64,000 nt of DNA from contig JAEZZO010000052.1 in NCBI GenBank assembly GCA_023418475.1, positions 163,017 to 227,016 of the forward strand. Direction: 5' to 3'. This DNA is from Bacillota bacterium. Lineage in GTDB: Bacteria > Bacillota > Clostridia > Lachnospirales > Lachnospiraceae. A model generated the notes under the pieces. The model had not been told where the DNA came from and made no database searches. It worked only from the letters and a program-made list of their open reading frames with translations. Below are positions 41,712 through 49,851 of the stretch, piece after piece (the first letter of the stretch is position 1; each line of letters starts with the position of its first letter). Made by a program: the position numbers and the translations under genes.

Positions 41712-43232
41712 ATGATTTATGAGCTGATAGGAAAACTAGTTGAATACGGATTAGCGGCCGGATTGATAGAAAAAGTGGATAAAGAGTATACGGTTAACAA
41801 GTTGCTGGAGTTATTTTTGCTGGAAGATTACAAGGAAGAATTGGTAACTCCGATTGAAAATGCACCCGCGGTAACGGAAGATACTAAGCTGGAGGAAATT
41901 CTTAAATACCTGACAGATTATGCATATGAGCAGGGTATTCTGAAGGAGAACAGTGTAACTTACCGTGATTTATTTGACACTAAAATAATGGGGATGCTTA
42001 CTCCAAGTCCAAGTGCAGTAATTAACAAATTTGAATCACTTTATCAAAAATCACCGAAGGAGGCAACCGATTTCTATTATAAACTCAGTCAGGATACGGA
42101 CTATATCCGTAGATATCGAATCAGTAAGGATATCAGATGGGCTATAGATACGGAATACGGTGCGATTGATATTACTATCAACTTATCAAAACCCGAGAAG
42201 GATCCTAAGGCAATCGCGGCTGCGAAGCTGGCGAAACAGAGTGGATATCCCAAATGCCTGCTCTGCAAAGAGAATGTAGGGTATGCAGGCAGAATAGATC
42301 ATCCTGCAAGGCAGAATCACAGAATAATTCCGGTAACGATTTATGGGCAGTCCTGGGGATTTCAATATTCCCCTTATGTATATTATAATGAGCATTGTAT
42401 TGTGTTTAATCATGAACATATTCCGATGAAAATAGAAAAAGCCACCTTCCGTAAATTACTGGATTTCGTAAAACAGTTTCCTCATTACTTTGTCGGCTCG
42501 AATGCGGATCTTCCGATTGTTGGCGGATCTATCCTAAGTCATGATCATTTTCAGGGTGGTAATTACGATTTTGCTATGGCCAGGGCTCCCATGGAACGTA
42601 CTTTTATTCCGGTGGGTTTTGAGGATATTGAAGCGGGAATTGTGAAATGGCCGATGTCAGTAATCCGACTGCGTTCAAAATCTGATCAGAGGCTTGTTGA
42701 GTTGGCCGATGTGATTCTAATGAAATGGAGAGGTTATACGGATGAAGAAGCTGATATCTTCGCTTTTACAGAAGGAGAGCCGCATAATACAATCACACCG
42801 ATTGCAAGAAAAAGAGGAGATCTTTTTGAACTGGATCTGGTACTTCGAAATAATCTGACAACGAAGGAACATCCGCTCGGATTGTTCCATCCGCATGCAG
42901 AACTGCATCATATCAAGAAGGAGAATATCGGCTTAATTGAAGTCATGGGTCTGGCAATTCTTCCGGCAAGATTAAAAGATGAGATGGAACTTTTAAAAAG
43001 ATACATACCGGAGGGCAGGGACCTTCGTTCGAATGAGATGCTGGAAAAACATGCGGCATGGGTGGAGGAGTTCCTTCCACTCCATCCTGATTTATCAAGT
43101 GATACGATGGAACAAATTCTTGAGGAGGAAATCGGTAAAGTTTTCTTAACCGTCCTGGAACACGCGGGTGTATACAAGAGGACTCCTGCGGGGCAGAAAG
43201 CTTTTGAACGTTTTATCGGGAAACTCAGATAG
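41712..43232 (+). CDS. galT: galactose-1-phosphate uridylyltransferase, Firmicutes type
   Basis: 506 residues, the long GalT form found in Bacillus and Clostridia. The active-site segment GGSILSHDHFQGG holds the nucleophilic His before Gln. PYVYYNEHCIVFNHEHIPM and CLLCKENVGYAGR are family landmarks. It exchanges UMP between UDP-glucose and galactose-1-phosphate. ATG 41712 after AAATGGAGG is used. It completes the Leloir pathway with galK and galE. Confidence 0.96.
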   Translation: MIYELIGKLVEYGLAAGLIEKVDKEYTVNKLLELFLLEDYKEELVTPIENAPAVTEDTKLEEILKYLTDYAYEQGILKENSVTYRDLFDTKIMGMLTPSPSAVINKFESLYQKSPKEATDFYYKLSQDTDYIRRYRISKDIRWAIDTEYGAIDITINLSKPEKDPKAIAAAKLAKQSGYPKCLLCKENVGYAGRIDHPARQNHRIIPVTIYGQSWGFQYSPYVYYNEHCIVFNHEHIPMKIEKATFRKLLDFVKQFPHYFVGSNADLPIVGGSILSHDHFQGGNYDFAMARAPMERTFIPVGFEDIEAGIVKWPMSVIRLRSKSDQRLVELADVILMKWRGYTDEEADIFAFTEGEPHNTITPIARKRGDLFELDLVLRNNLTTKEHPLGLFHPHAELHHIKKENIGLIEVMGLAILPARLKDEMELLKRYIPEGRDLRSNEMLEKHAAWVEEFLPLHPDLSSDTMEQILEEEIGKVFLTVLEHAGVYKRTPAGQKAFERFIGKLR

Positions 43233-43242
43233 AGATAAAAAG

Positions 43243-43312
43243 GTGCCTTGTGCAGATAATCTATTCTATATGCGTTTTAAATTGCAGGTAGAACAGGTAC
43301 TGCACAGGGCAC
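43243..43312 (+). terminator. long hairpin after galT
   Basis: GTGCCTTGTGCAG (43243-43255) and CTGCACAGGGCAC (43300-43312) pair at 12 of 13 positions. Little T-run follows (TTCT), so it may end transcription weakly or stabilise the gal mRNA. Confidence 0.4.
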
Positions 43313-43475
43313 TTCTACGATGCACCGGATAGTAATTGACATATAAAATGATACATGGTTTAATATAAAAATAAATACCGTTAACAGTTGCAATCACGAT
43401 AATTAAGGAATTGCTGATAGAATGAATGAATCTATTTGGAAAGAATAATTACGGACAGGAAAGGAAAGACAGCGA

Positions 43476-44000
43476 ATGAAGAACGTAGTGTTGATTGGTA
43501 TGCCAGGAGCAGGAAAAAGTACAGTCGGAGTGATATTGGCAAAGGTTCTGGGTTATCAATTTATAGATTCGGATTTACTGATACAGGAACAGGAACAGTG
43601 TCTGCTGAAAGATATCATTGAAAAAGACGGCTTAGAAGGGCTGATTGCGGTAGAAGAGCAGGTAAATACAGATATTCAGGCAAAAAATTCAGTCATTGCA
43701 ACCGGCGGCAGTGTGATTTACGGAGACAGAGCAATGCAGCACTTAAGAGAAATCGGAGTTGTAGTATATTTAAGACTTAGTTATGAAACCATAGAAAACA
43801 GATTGGATAATATCCAACAAAGAGGAGTTGTTTTTCGTGAAGGACAGAGCTTAAAATCCCTATATGAAGAACGATGTCCGCTCTATGAAAAATATGCACA
43901 CATCACGGTAGATGGGGAAGGCCTGGATGCTGAAAAGCTAATGGATAAAATAGCAGCTGCGGCACGGGACATTTTAGGAAAGGAAAGCTTTGCGCAATAG
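43476..44000 (+). CDS. shikimate kinase-like P-loop kinase
   Basis: 174 residues. Walker A is LIGMPGAGKSTVG. DSDLLI is the acidic shikimate-contact motif, VIATGGSVIYG the GGG-like loop, and LYEERCPLYEKYA the C-terminal arginine/tyrosine segment. It fits AroK, which phosphorylates shikimate at O3. It stands alone, away from other aromatic genes, and lacks some canonical residues (GGG reads GGS), so it may be a diverged paralog. Its stop lies in the loop of a perfect hairpin, GAAAGCTTTG (43983-43992) and CAAAGCTTTC (44004-44013). Confidence 0.8.
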   Translation: MKNVVLIGMPGAGKSTVGVILAKVLGYQFIDSDLLIQEQEQCLLKDIIEKDGLEGLIAVEEQVNTDIQAKNSVIATGGSVIYGDRAMQHLREIGVVVYLRLSYETIENRLDNIQQRGVVFREGQSLKSLYEERCPLYEKYAHITVDGEGLDAEKLMDKIAAAARDILGKESFAQ

Positions 44001-44043
44001 TCACAAAGCTTTCGTCAGCACCGCAGCAGGCCTGTCCTCTTTT

Positions 44044-44262
44044 TTAGCGAAACAGGCGGTTCATTTTCTCGCGGATTAGGTTTTTCCTGATATTGTATGT
44101 ACTGGAAACCTTCTGATACATTCCGTGCACATCCATAATAAGACATTCCTGCTCCTTACAGCCATAAGGAAGTTTATATTTCGGTACTAAAATTGTGGTC
44201 TTATCGTTCTTCTCGCATACGGCATACTTACCTTCGAAACGGTCAATTACATATTTCTCCAT
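44044..44262 (-). CDS. DUF3006-type small protein
   Basis: 72 residues: MEKYVIDRFEGKYAVCEKND, then KTTILVPKYKLPYG. The opening YVIDRFEGKYAVCE is the hallmark of DUF3006 proteins, which are repeatedly encoded next to ComEC/Rec2-like MBL hydrolases, as here. An in-frame TTG lies 2 codons earlier (44268); ATG 44262 with GGGG 8 bases upstream is chosen. It lies 19 bases after the hydrolase gene on the same strand. The function is unknown; it may be an accessory of the hydrolase. Confidence 0.75.
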   Translation of the reverse strand: MEKYVIDRFEGKYAVCEKNDKTTILVPKYKLPYGCKEQECLIMDVHGMYQKVSSTYNIRKNLIREKMNRLFR

Positions 44263-44281
44263 GAACAAGCCCCATTTTCTT

Positions 44282-45199
44282 TTAATTTTCTAGATCCTTG
44301 TCTGTTATTACATAAGGCTGCGTATTCACGGAAATGTTTTTTCCATTAGAAGTAAATACGACAGTTCCCTGTTCATCCGTACGGTATAATTGATAATCAT
44401 GTTTTCTTATAGCTTGAAGAGTGTCCGGGGCAGGATATCCATATTCATTATCCCGGCCGGCACTAATCACGCAGTATTTTGGATTAACCGCCTCCAGAAA
44501 TTCATTGCAGCTTGCTTTTTCTGAGCCATGGTCTCCTAATTTGAGAACATCCGCTGATAAGTCAATGCCTGATTTTAGCATTTCCTTTTCGGAAAGCTCC
44601 TCTGCATCTCCAGTAAACAGGAAGACATTATCTTCATAAGTAAGCTTAATTCCGATACTGTAATTATTCGATTCCTCGTAAGTGTGCGAGCTTGGAGCTA
44701 TAATCGTAAATGTCGCCGGGCCAAGGCTGTATTTATCGCCGACAACTGTTTTTGTTAAGTTAAGATTGTTCCTCTTGATAGCATTCAGAACATCTTCAAA
44801 AACCCGTGTTGTATTATCAGAGGAAGGCAATATTACATGGTCTGTCTTAATTGTATTAAGTATGGTAGCCAGACCTCCGATATGATCACTGTGGGGATGG
44901 GTTCCGATCACATAGTCAAGCTCAGTTATATTCTGAGATTTCAAGTAGTCTGCAACGGTGTTTCCTTTGCTGCTTTCTCCAGCATCAATTAGCATTGCTG
45001 CATCTTTTGTTTCAATCAGAATGGAATCACCCTGTCCTACGTCGATGAAATGTACATCCATGATATCTGCGCGGGTTTGCGAAGGTGCATAAGTTTCCGT
45101 ATCCTTATGATGTTCGAAATGATTAGCGGATATAGCTAAAATTGCCAGAAGAGTGATACCACCGATACGGCTGATCATTTGTTTTATCTTTCTATTCAT
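44282..45199 (-). CDS. secreted ComEC/Rec2-like metallo-beta-lactamase-fold hydrolase
   Basis: 305 residues. The N-terminal hydrophobic stretch (IGGITLLAILAISAN) indicates a signal anchor or signal peptide. MBL motifs: VHFIDVGQGDSILIET, LIDAGESS, the metal-binding THPHSDHIGG, FLFTGDAEE, and LKLGDHGSEKA. It corresponds to the free-standing form of the ComEC C-terminal nuclease-like domain. The substrate may be DNA or a phosphodiester; this is not proven. ATG 45199 after CGGAG is used; the frame is open to 45295. Confidence 0.88.
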   Translation of the reverse strand: MNRKIKQMISRIGGITLLAILAISANHFEHHKDTETYAPSQTRADIMDVHFIDVGQGDSILIETKDAAMLIDAGESSKGNTVADYLKSQNITELDYVIGTHPHSDHIGGLATILNTIKTDHVILPSSDNTTRVFEDVLNAIKRNNLNLTKTVVGDKYSLGPATFTIIAPSSHTYEESNNYSIGIKLTYEDNVFLFTGDAEELSEKEMLKSGIDLSADVLKLGDHGSEKASCNEFLEAVNPKYCVISAGRDNEYGYPAPDTLQAIRKHDYQLYRTDEQGTVVFTSNGKNISVNTQPYVITDKDLEN

Positions 45200-45433
45200 A
45201 ATAATCTCCGTTTCATAATGAATTTTCAAAGGATTATTATTAACTATGAATACGGCCAGCCGTTTCACCAGCCTCGGTATAAATGACTGATACAATTTTA
45301 TTATAAACGATTTGCTTAATCTTTACAATGTATTATATTCTTTCCTTTGGAGAAAGATACTGCTAGAGTTGCAGTTCACTGTAAGTCATATTATATAATA
45401 TAAAATTTTTGCATAGAATGGAGGTATAAAAGC

Positions 45434-45982
45434 TTGAGACTATTTACTGCTATCCTTTTGGAGGATAATGATCGGGATATCTTATACCAGTCCGTTGAGA
45501 GTTTAAAAAGTTGTGCCGGAGGCAGTTTTACAAAGAAGGAAAACCTTCATCTCACCGTAAATTTTATTGGTGAAACAAAATATCCTGAAAAAGCGATACA
45601 AGCCATGGTCGAAGCGCTTAGCCAAGTAAATACAAAAGGTTTTCAGCTGTTATGGCATGGTTTAGGAAGGTTTAGAAGAAAGGATGGGGATATTTACTGG
45701 ATTGGTGTTGAACAGGAATATACCCTCTTAAAACTGCAAAGAGAGTTGGTGAGAAGGCTTAGGGATGCAGGTTTTTTGGAGATTGATGATAGAGATTATA
45801 GACCGCACCTGACGCTGGGGAGAAGAGTTAAGGTCAGAGAAAGCTTTATTTTCGAAGATTTTGAGAAAAAAATTGTACCTGGCAGGGCGCAAATCAAGAA
45901 AATAAGCTTAATGAAATCGGAACAGATACAGGGAGAGCCTGTATATACTGAAATCTATCATATTAATTTGGATTTGCGATAG
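45434..45982 (+). CDS. thpR: RNA 2',3'-cyclic phosphodiesterase, ThpR/LigT type
   Basis: 182 residues, 2H phosphoesterase family. Two HxTx motifs are present, NLHLTVNFIGE and RPHLTLGRRV, about 85 residues apart. The N-terminus RLFTAILLEDNDRDILY is typical. TTG start at 45434 with ATGGAGG 9 bases upstream. Members open cyclic phosphates of RNA in vitro. The cellular role is unclear. Confidence 0.9.
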   Translation: MRLFTAILLEDNDRDILYQSVESLKSCAGGSFTKKENLHLTVNFIGETKYPEKAIQAMVEALSQVNTKGFQLLWHGLGRFRRKDGDIYWIGVEQEYTLLKLQRELVRRLRDAGFLEIDDRDYRPHLTLGRRVKVRESFIFEDFEKKIVPGRAQIKKISLMKSEQIQGEPVYTEIYHINLDLR

Positions 45983-46024
45983 AAATGATCTATTACCGTT
46001 TTAAAGAAAGGTTTGGTTATAATT

Positions 46025-46477
46025 ATGAGAATTTTAGTAGATGCGGATGCCTGTCCGGTGAAAGAGATAATAGAGGAAATTGCGGCAAAAATGCAGATAC
46101 CGGTAATTATGTTTATAGATACCAGTCATATTCTGTATTCGCAGTATAGTCAGATTATTTCCGTGAGTAAGGCACCGGATGCGGTTGACTTTGCCCTGAT
46201 CAACAGAACGGACAGAGGGGATATTGTTGTTACACAGGACTATGGTGTTGCTGCCATGGCTCTTGGTAAAGGAGCCTATGCGATACATCCGGGTGGTAAA
46301 ATTTATTCGGATACGAATATTGATATAATGCTGTTGGAGCGTGATATCGCAAAACGGTGCAGAAGTACGGGAGAGCGAATTAGAAATCATTCAAAAAAAA
46401 GAACATCGGAGGATGATACCCGATTCACCAATTCCTTTGCAAAACTTTGTAAATCAGCATTAGATACTACAGCCTAA
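46025..46477 (+). CDS. YaiI/YqxD (UPF0178) family protein
   Basis: 150 residues. ILVDADACPVKEIIEEIA, VVTQDYGVAAMALGKGAYAI and SFAKLCKSAL match the UPF0178 family, related to PIN/NYN-type nuclease folds. The conserved acidic residues (DADACP, TQDYG) are retained. The function is not established. ATG 46025 follows AAAGG. It is followed by a 14-bp AT palindrome, TATGTTATAACATA (46486-46499). Confidence 0.85.
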   Translation: MRILVDADACPVKEIIEEIAAKMQIPVIMFIDTSHILYSQYSQIISVSKAPDAVDFALINRTDRGDIVVTQDYGVAAMALGKGAYAIHPGGKIYSDTNIDIMLLERDIAKRCRSTGERIRNHSKKRTSEDDTRFTNSFAKLCKSALDTTA

Positions 46478-46729
46478 ATTTATATTATGTTATAACATAT
46501 CATTTGATATATTATAACAATTGAGATAAAGGCATTTTAAATGTAAAAATATAACAATTATCTGCTACGATTGTAGTACATTTGAGAATCCCTTATTGTT
46601 GTGTAATCGGCTCTGTATGTTTATTTGTGAGATATAACCCATAGAACATGTTAAATAATAGGAAATAGCTTAACATATCTGAGAAGGCTTCATATGATAA
46701 TAGAAAATAGATTGTTACGGAGGCTTTAC

Positions 46730-47287
46730 ATGAATTCGAATAATGGAGACAGCTTTAAACAAAGTAATACATACAAAAATCTGCAGGATGCGTTTGCCGG
46801 TGAGACATCTGCCAGTGGTAAATATGCGATTTTTGGGTTTAAAGCAAAGGATGATGGTTACGAGCAGATAGGAAACATATTCTTTGAAACATCCCAAAAT
46901 GAACGGGAGCATGCTGAAATATGGTACAAAATCCTGCATGGAGGAGATATTCCTTCCACGCTCGAAAACCTTCAGAATGCATATACCGGTGAAAATCATG
47001 AATGGACGAAAATGTACACCGATTATGCCGATGAGGCAAAAAAAGAAGGATATCCCGAAATAGCACGATTATTTGAGGGAGTTGCGGCAATTGAGAGGCA
47101 TCATGATGCCAGATTTCGAAAATTGGCACAGAATATAAACTATAATAGAGTATTCTGTAAGGATGACAAAATTTTATGGGTTTGTCTAAATTGCGGTAAT
47201 CTGTATTACGGGGAATGTGCTCCTGAGATCTGTCCGGTCTGCTCTTATCCACAGGGATATTATCAGCTTAACTGTGAGAATTATTAA
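46730..47287 (+). CDS. rbr: rubrerythrin
   Basis: 185 residues. The diiron ferritin-like domain covers ~1-140, with FAGETSASGKYAIFG, SQNEREHAEIWYKIL, NAYTGENHEW and GVAAIERHHDARF supplying Glu/His ligands. The C-terminal rubredoxin-like domain has WVCLNCGNLYYG and CPVCSYPQGYYQ. It acts as a hydrogen peroxide reductase in anaerobes. ATG 46730 after CGGAGG. It stands alone, probably oxidative-stress regulated, though no clear operator is seen. Confidence 0.95.
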   Translation: MNSNNGDSFKQSNTYKNLQDAFAGETSASGKYAIFGFKAKDDGYEQIGNIFFETSQNEREHAEIWYKILHGGDIPSTLENLQNAYTGENHEWTKMYTDYADEAKKEGYPEIARLFEGVAAIERHHDARFRKLAQNINYNRVFCKDDKILWVCLNCGNLYYGECAPEICPVCSYPQGYYQLNCENY

Positions 47288-47298
47288 AACATTACAAA

Positions 47299-47371
47299 TA
47301 CTCCCGATCGGAAGTGCTTACCGGATGCACAGCAATGGAATATGACTTGCCTTTGAACAGTAAACATTATA
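47299..47371 (+). repeat. interspersed intergenic repeat, copy B
   Basis: This region aligns with 10190-10260, sharing CGGAAG..CTTACCGGAT, CACAGC/TACAGC, TGGAAT and the final ATTAT. It is just after the rubrerythrin stop. Confidence 0.5.
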
Positions 47372-47381
47372 AATTGAATAC

Positions 47382-47396
47382 AGAACAAACATTCGA
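47382..47396 (+). promoter_or_regulatory. possible LexA (SOS) box upstream of uvrB
   Basis: AGAACAAACATTCG resembles the Gram-positive LexA consensus CGAAC-N4-GTTCG, with mismatches at the outer first base and in the second arm. It lies a few bases upstream of the -35 box of the uvrB promoter. uvrBA is a known SOS target in Firmicutes, which supports but does not prove it. Confidence 0.35.
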
Positions 47397-47403
47397 AAAT
47401 ATA

Positions 47404-47432
47404 TTGATTTTATATTTCTGCTATGCTATAAT
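47404..47432 (+). promoter_or_regulatory. promoter of uvrBA
   Basis: TTGATT (47404-47409) and a consensus TATAAT (47427-47432), spacer 17. The transcript would carry a ~310-base leader containing the hairpin elements at 47532-47623. Confidence 0.6.
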
Positions 47433-47575
47433 AACAGTCATTCGAGATATTTGAGCTGTGTGATTATTCCAGAAACGGTTAATCTATGAAAGCTGCAGAA
47501 AGAGATTATCGTGAGAGGAGATATTCATAGTGTGACGAGGTTAGTTCACAGGCTGAATAAAATAATTACACTATT

Positions 47576-47623
47576 GGAAGAATCTCGAAATGAGCTTTCA
47601 TATGCTCATTCCAGGTTTCTTCC
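47576..47623 (+). repeat. nested hairpin repeat with CCAGG internal loop, copy 3
   Basis: Outer GGAAGAA (47576-47582) and TTCTTCC (47617-47623). Inner AATGAGC (47589-47595) and GCTCATT (47604-47610). The internal loop is TCTCGA opposite CCAGG. The outer arms differ from the 9387 and 13186 copies but still pair. A bulged stem TGTGAC/GTTCACA precedes it at 47531-47550. Confidence 0.6.
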
Positions 47624-47746
47624 TTTCTTTTTGCCTGATTATATATCCTTGTAGAGAGAGACCGGTAAGACAGGAAGGTTTCGTGTGAATAAACCGGTTA
47701 TCCGGTTAATAATATATTAATTCTGTAAGCAGGACGGAGGGTTTGT

Positions 47747-49732
47747 ATGGATTTTAAATTGGTATCGGAATTTATGCCTACCGGGGATCAACCGGAAGCG
47801 ATAAGAGTGTTAACGAAGGGTTTTGAAAGCGGTAATCAGTGCCAGACTTTACTGGGTGTAACCGGTTCCGGCAAGACCTTTACCATGGCAAATATTATAC
47901 AGCAGCTTCAAAAACCAACCCTGATCATAGCGCATAACAAAACCTTAGCAGCACAGCTCTATGGTGAATTTAAAGAGTTTTTTCCGGAGAATGCCGTTGA
48001 GTATTTTGTCAGTTATTATGATTACTATCAGCCGGAGGCTTATGTCCCGTCAACGGATACCTATATTGAGAAGGATTCTTCTATCAATGATGAGATTGAT
48101 AAGTTGAGACATTCGGCAACAGCTTCTCTGACAGAACGCAAGGATGTAATAATTGTAGCCAGTGTATCTTGTATCTACGGATTAGGAAGCCCGGACTTCT
48201 ACCATAATATGACAATGTCTTTAAGACCCGGAATGAATAAGGACAGGGATGACATATTGAAGAAACTGATTGAGATACAATATGACCGCAATGACATGGA
48301 TTTCAAAAGAGGCACCTTCCGTGTCAGAGGGGATGTAGTTGAGGTATTTCCGGTATCCTCGGGGGACGTTGCGGTACGGATTGAATTTTTTGGCGATGAG
48401 ATTGAACGGATTTTGGAAATTGATGTTCTTACCGGAGAGATTAAGTGCAGTCTGGATTATGCAATGATATTTCCTGCCTCTCATTATGTTGTTGCACCGG
48501 ACAAGCTGGAGAGAGCCATTTCCAATATTGAGGCGGAATTAGAGGAGAGAGTACGTTATTTTAAAAGCGAGGATAAACTGCTGGAGGCGCAGAGAATAGC
48601 AGAGCGTACTAATTTTGATATTGAGATGCTTCGGGAAACTGGCTTTTGCTCAGGGGTTGAGAACTATTCCAGACATTTGACCGGGTTAGAGCAAGGATGC
48701 CCTCCCTATACTCTGATGGATTTCTTTCCGGAGGATTTTCTGATTATTGTAGATGAGTCCCATATTACACTTCCACAGATCAGGGGAATGTATGCCGGTG
48801 ACCGTTCCAGAAAAACAACCTTGGTGGATTTTGGATTCCGGCTTCCCTCTGCTCTGGATAACAGACCGCTTAATTTTACAGAATTTGAAAGTAAAATCAG
48901 TGAGATATTATTTGTATCGGCTACTCCATCGGTTTATGAAAGTGAGCATGAGCTGCTGCGAACCGAGCAGGTAATCAGGCCTACCGGTTTGCTCGATCCT
49001 GAAGTTTTAGTTCGGCCGGTAACTGGTCAGATTGATGATTTACAGGGGGAAATTCATAAGGAGATTGAAAAAAATAATAAGGTTTTGGTTACAACTCTTA
49101 CGAAGAAAATGGCGGAGGATTTGACCAATTACTTACGAGAGGTTGGAATCCGCGTAAAATACCTTCATTCAGATATTGATACCTTAGAGCGTTCTGAGAT
49201 CATTCGTGATATGAGAATGAATGTATTTGATGTACTTGTCGGTATTAATCTGCTTCGGGAAGGCCTGGACATTCCGGAGGTTGGATTAGTAGCCATTCTT
49301 GATGCCGATAAGGAAGGTTTCTTAAGATCAGAAACTTCCTTGATTCAAACCATTGGACGAGCAGCCCGTAATGCGGAGGGACATGTTATCATGTATGCGG
49401 ACAAAATGACGGACTCCATGCAGCGGGCTATTTCTGAGACGAATAGAAGAAGGCAGATACAACAGGCATATAACGAAGAGCATGGAATTACACCGACAAC
49501 CATAAAGAAAAAGGTGCGAGACCTGATCAGTATCTCCAAGAAAGCCGATACCAATGTGAAGGAGATGGAGAAGGATATTGAATCTATGTCCCGTCAGGAG
49601 ATGGAAGCATTGGTGAAGAAGGTATCACAGCAGATGCATACAGCAGCAGCGGAGCTTAATTTTGAGCAGGCTGCGCAGCTCAGAGATAAGATGGTTGAGC
49701 TTAAGAAGCAGCTGCAGGAGCTAAATCAATAG
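47747..49732 (+). CDS. uvrB: excinuclease ABC subunit B
   Basis: 661 residues. Helicase-like ATPase of nucleotide excision repair. Walker A GVTGSGKTFTMANI. The beta-hairpin segment is SYYDYYQPEAYVPSTDTYIE. DEAD-type box IVDESH; motif V/VI segments LVGINLLREGLDIPEV and QTIGRAARNAEG. A C-terminal UVR domain, ELNFEQAAQLRDKMVELKKQ, contacts UvrC. Followed by uvrA 119 bases downstream. Confidence 0.98.
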   Translation: MDFKLVSEFMPTGDQPEAIRVLTKGFESGNQCQTLLGVTGSGKTFTMANIIQQLQKPTLIIAHNKTLAAQLYGEFKEFFPENAVEYFVSYYDYYQPEAYVPSTDTYIEKDSSINDEIDKLRHSATASLTERKDVIIVASVSCIYGLGSPDFYHNMTMSLRPGMNKDRDDILKKLIEIQYDRNDMDFKRGTFRVRGDVVEVFPVSSGDVAVRIEFFGDEIERILEIDVLTGEIKCSLDYAMIFPASHYVVAPDKLERAISNIEAELEERVRYFKSEDKLLEAQRIAERTNFDIEMLRETGFCSGVENYSRHLTGLEQGCPPYTLMDFFPEDFLIIVDESHITLPQIRGMYAGDRSRKTTLVDFGFRLPSALDNRPLNFTEFESKISEILFVSATPSVYESEHELLRTEQVIRPTGLLDPEVLVRPVTGQIDDLQGEIHKEIEKNNKVLVTTLTKKMAEDLTNYLREVGIRVKYLHSDIDTLERSEIIRDMRMNVFDVLVGINLLREGLDIPEVGLVAILDADKEGFLRSETSLIQTIGRAARNAEGHVIMYADKMTDSMQRAISETNRRRQIQQAYNEEHGITPTTIKKKVRDLISISKKADTNVKEMEKDIESMSRQEMEALVKKVSQQMHTAAAELNFEQAAQLRDKMVELKKQLQELNQ

Positions 49733-49770
49733 CCAGAGTGAAAGCATGTATTTTAACCATAAAAATTGAA

Positions 49771-49843
49771 CCTGCGTAAGAAAGCATGCAAGCATTTATA
49801 CCAGTCGCAGATTTGTATTGATAAAATACGTACGCAGGAATGG
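49771..49843 (+). repeat. hairpin-SD leader before uvrA
   Basis: CCTGCGTA (49771-49778) is the exact reverse complement of TACGCAGG (49831-49838). The right arm runs into AATGGAG, the ribosome site of uvrA. The loop is long (52 bases), unlike the compact cassettes elsewhere. Confidence 0.45.
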
Positions 49844-49851
49844 AGAGTAAA

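Noticed and set aside
46486..46499. PerR or other operator upstream of rubrerythrin (TATGTTATAACATA)
   Set aside because: A perfect AT palindrome, but it is over 230 bases from the gene, directly after the preceding stop, and does not fit the PerR consensus.
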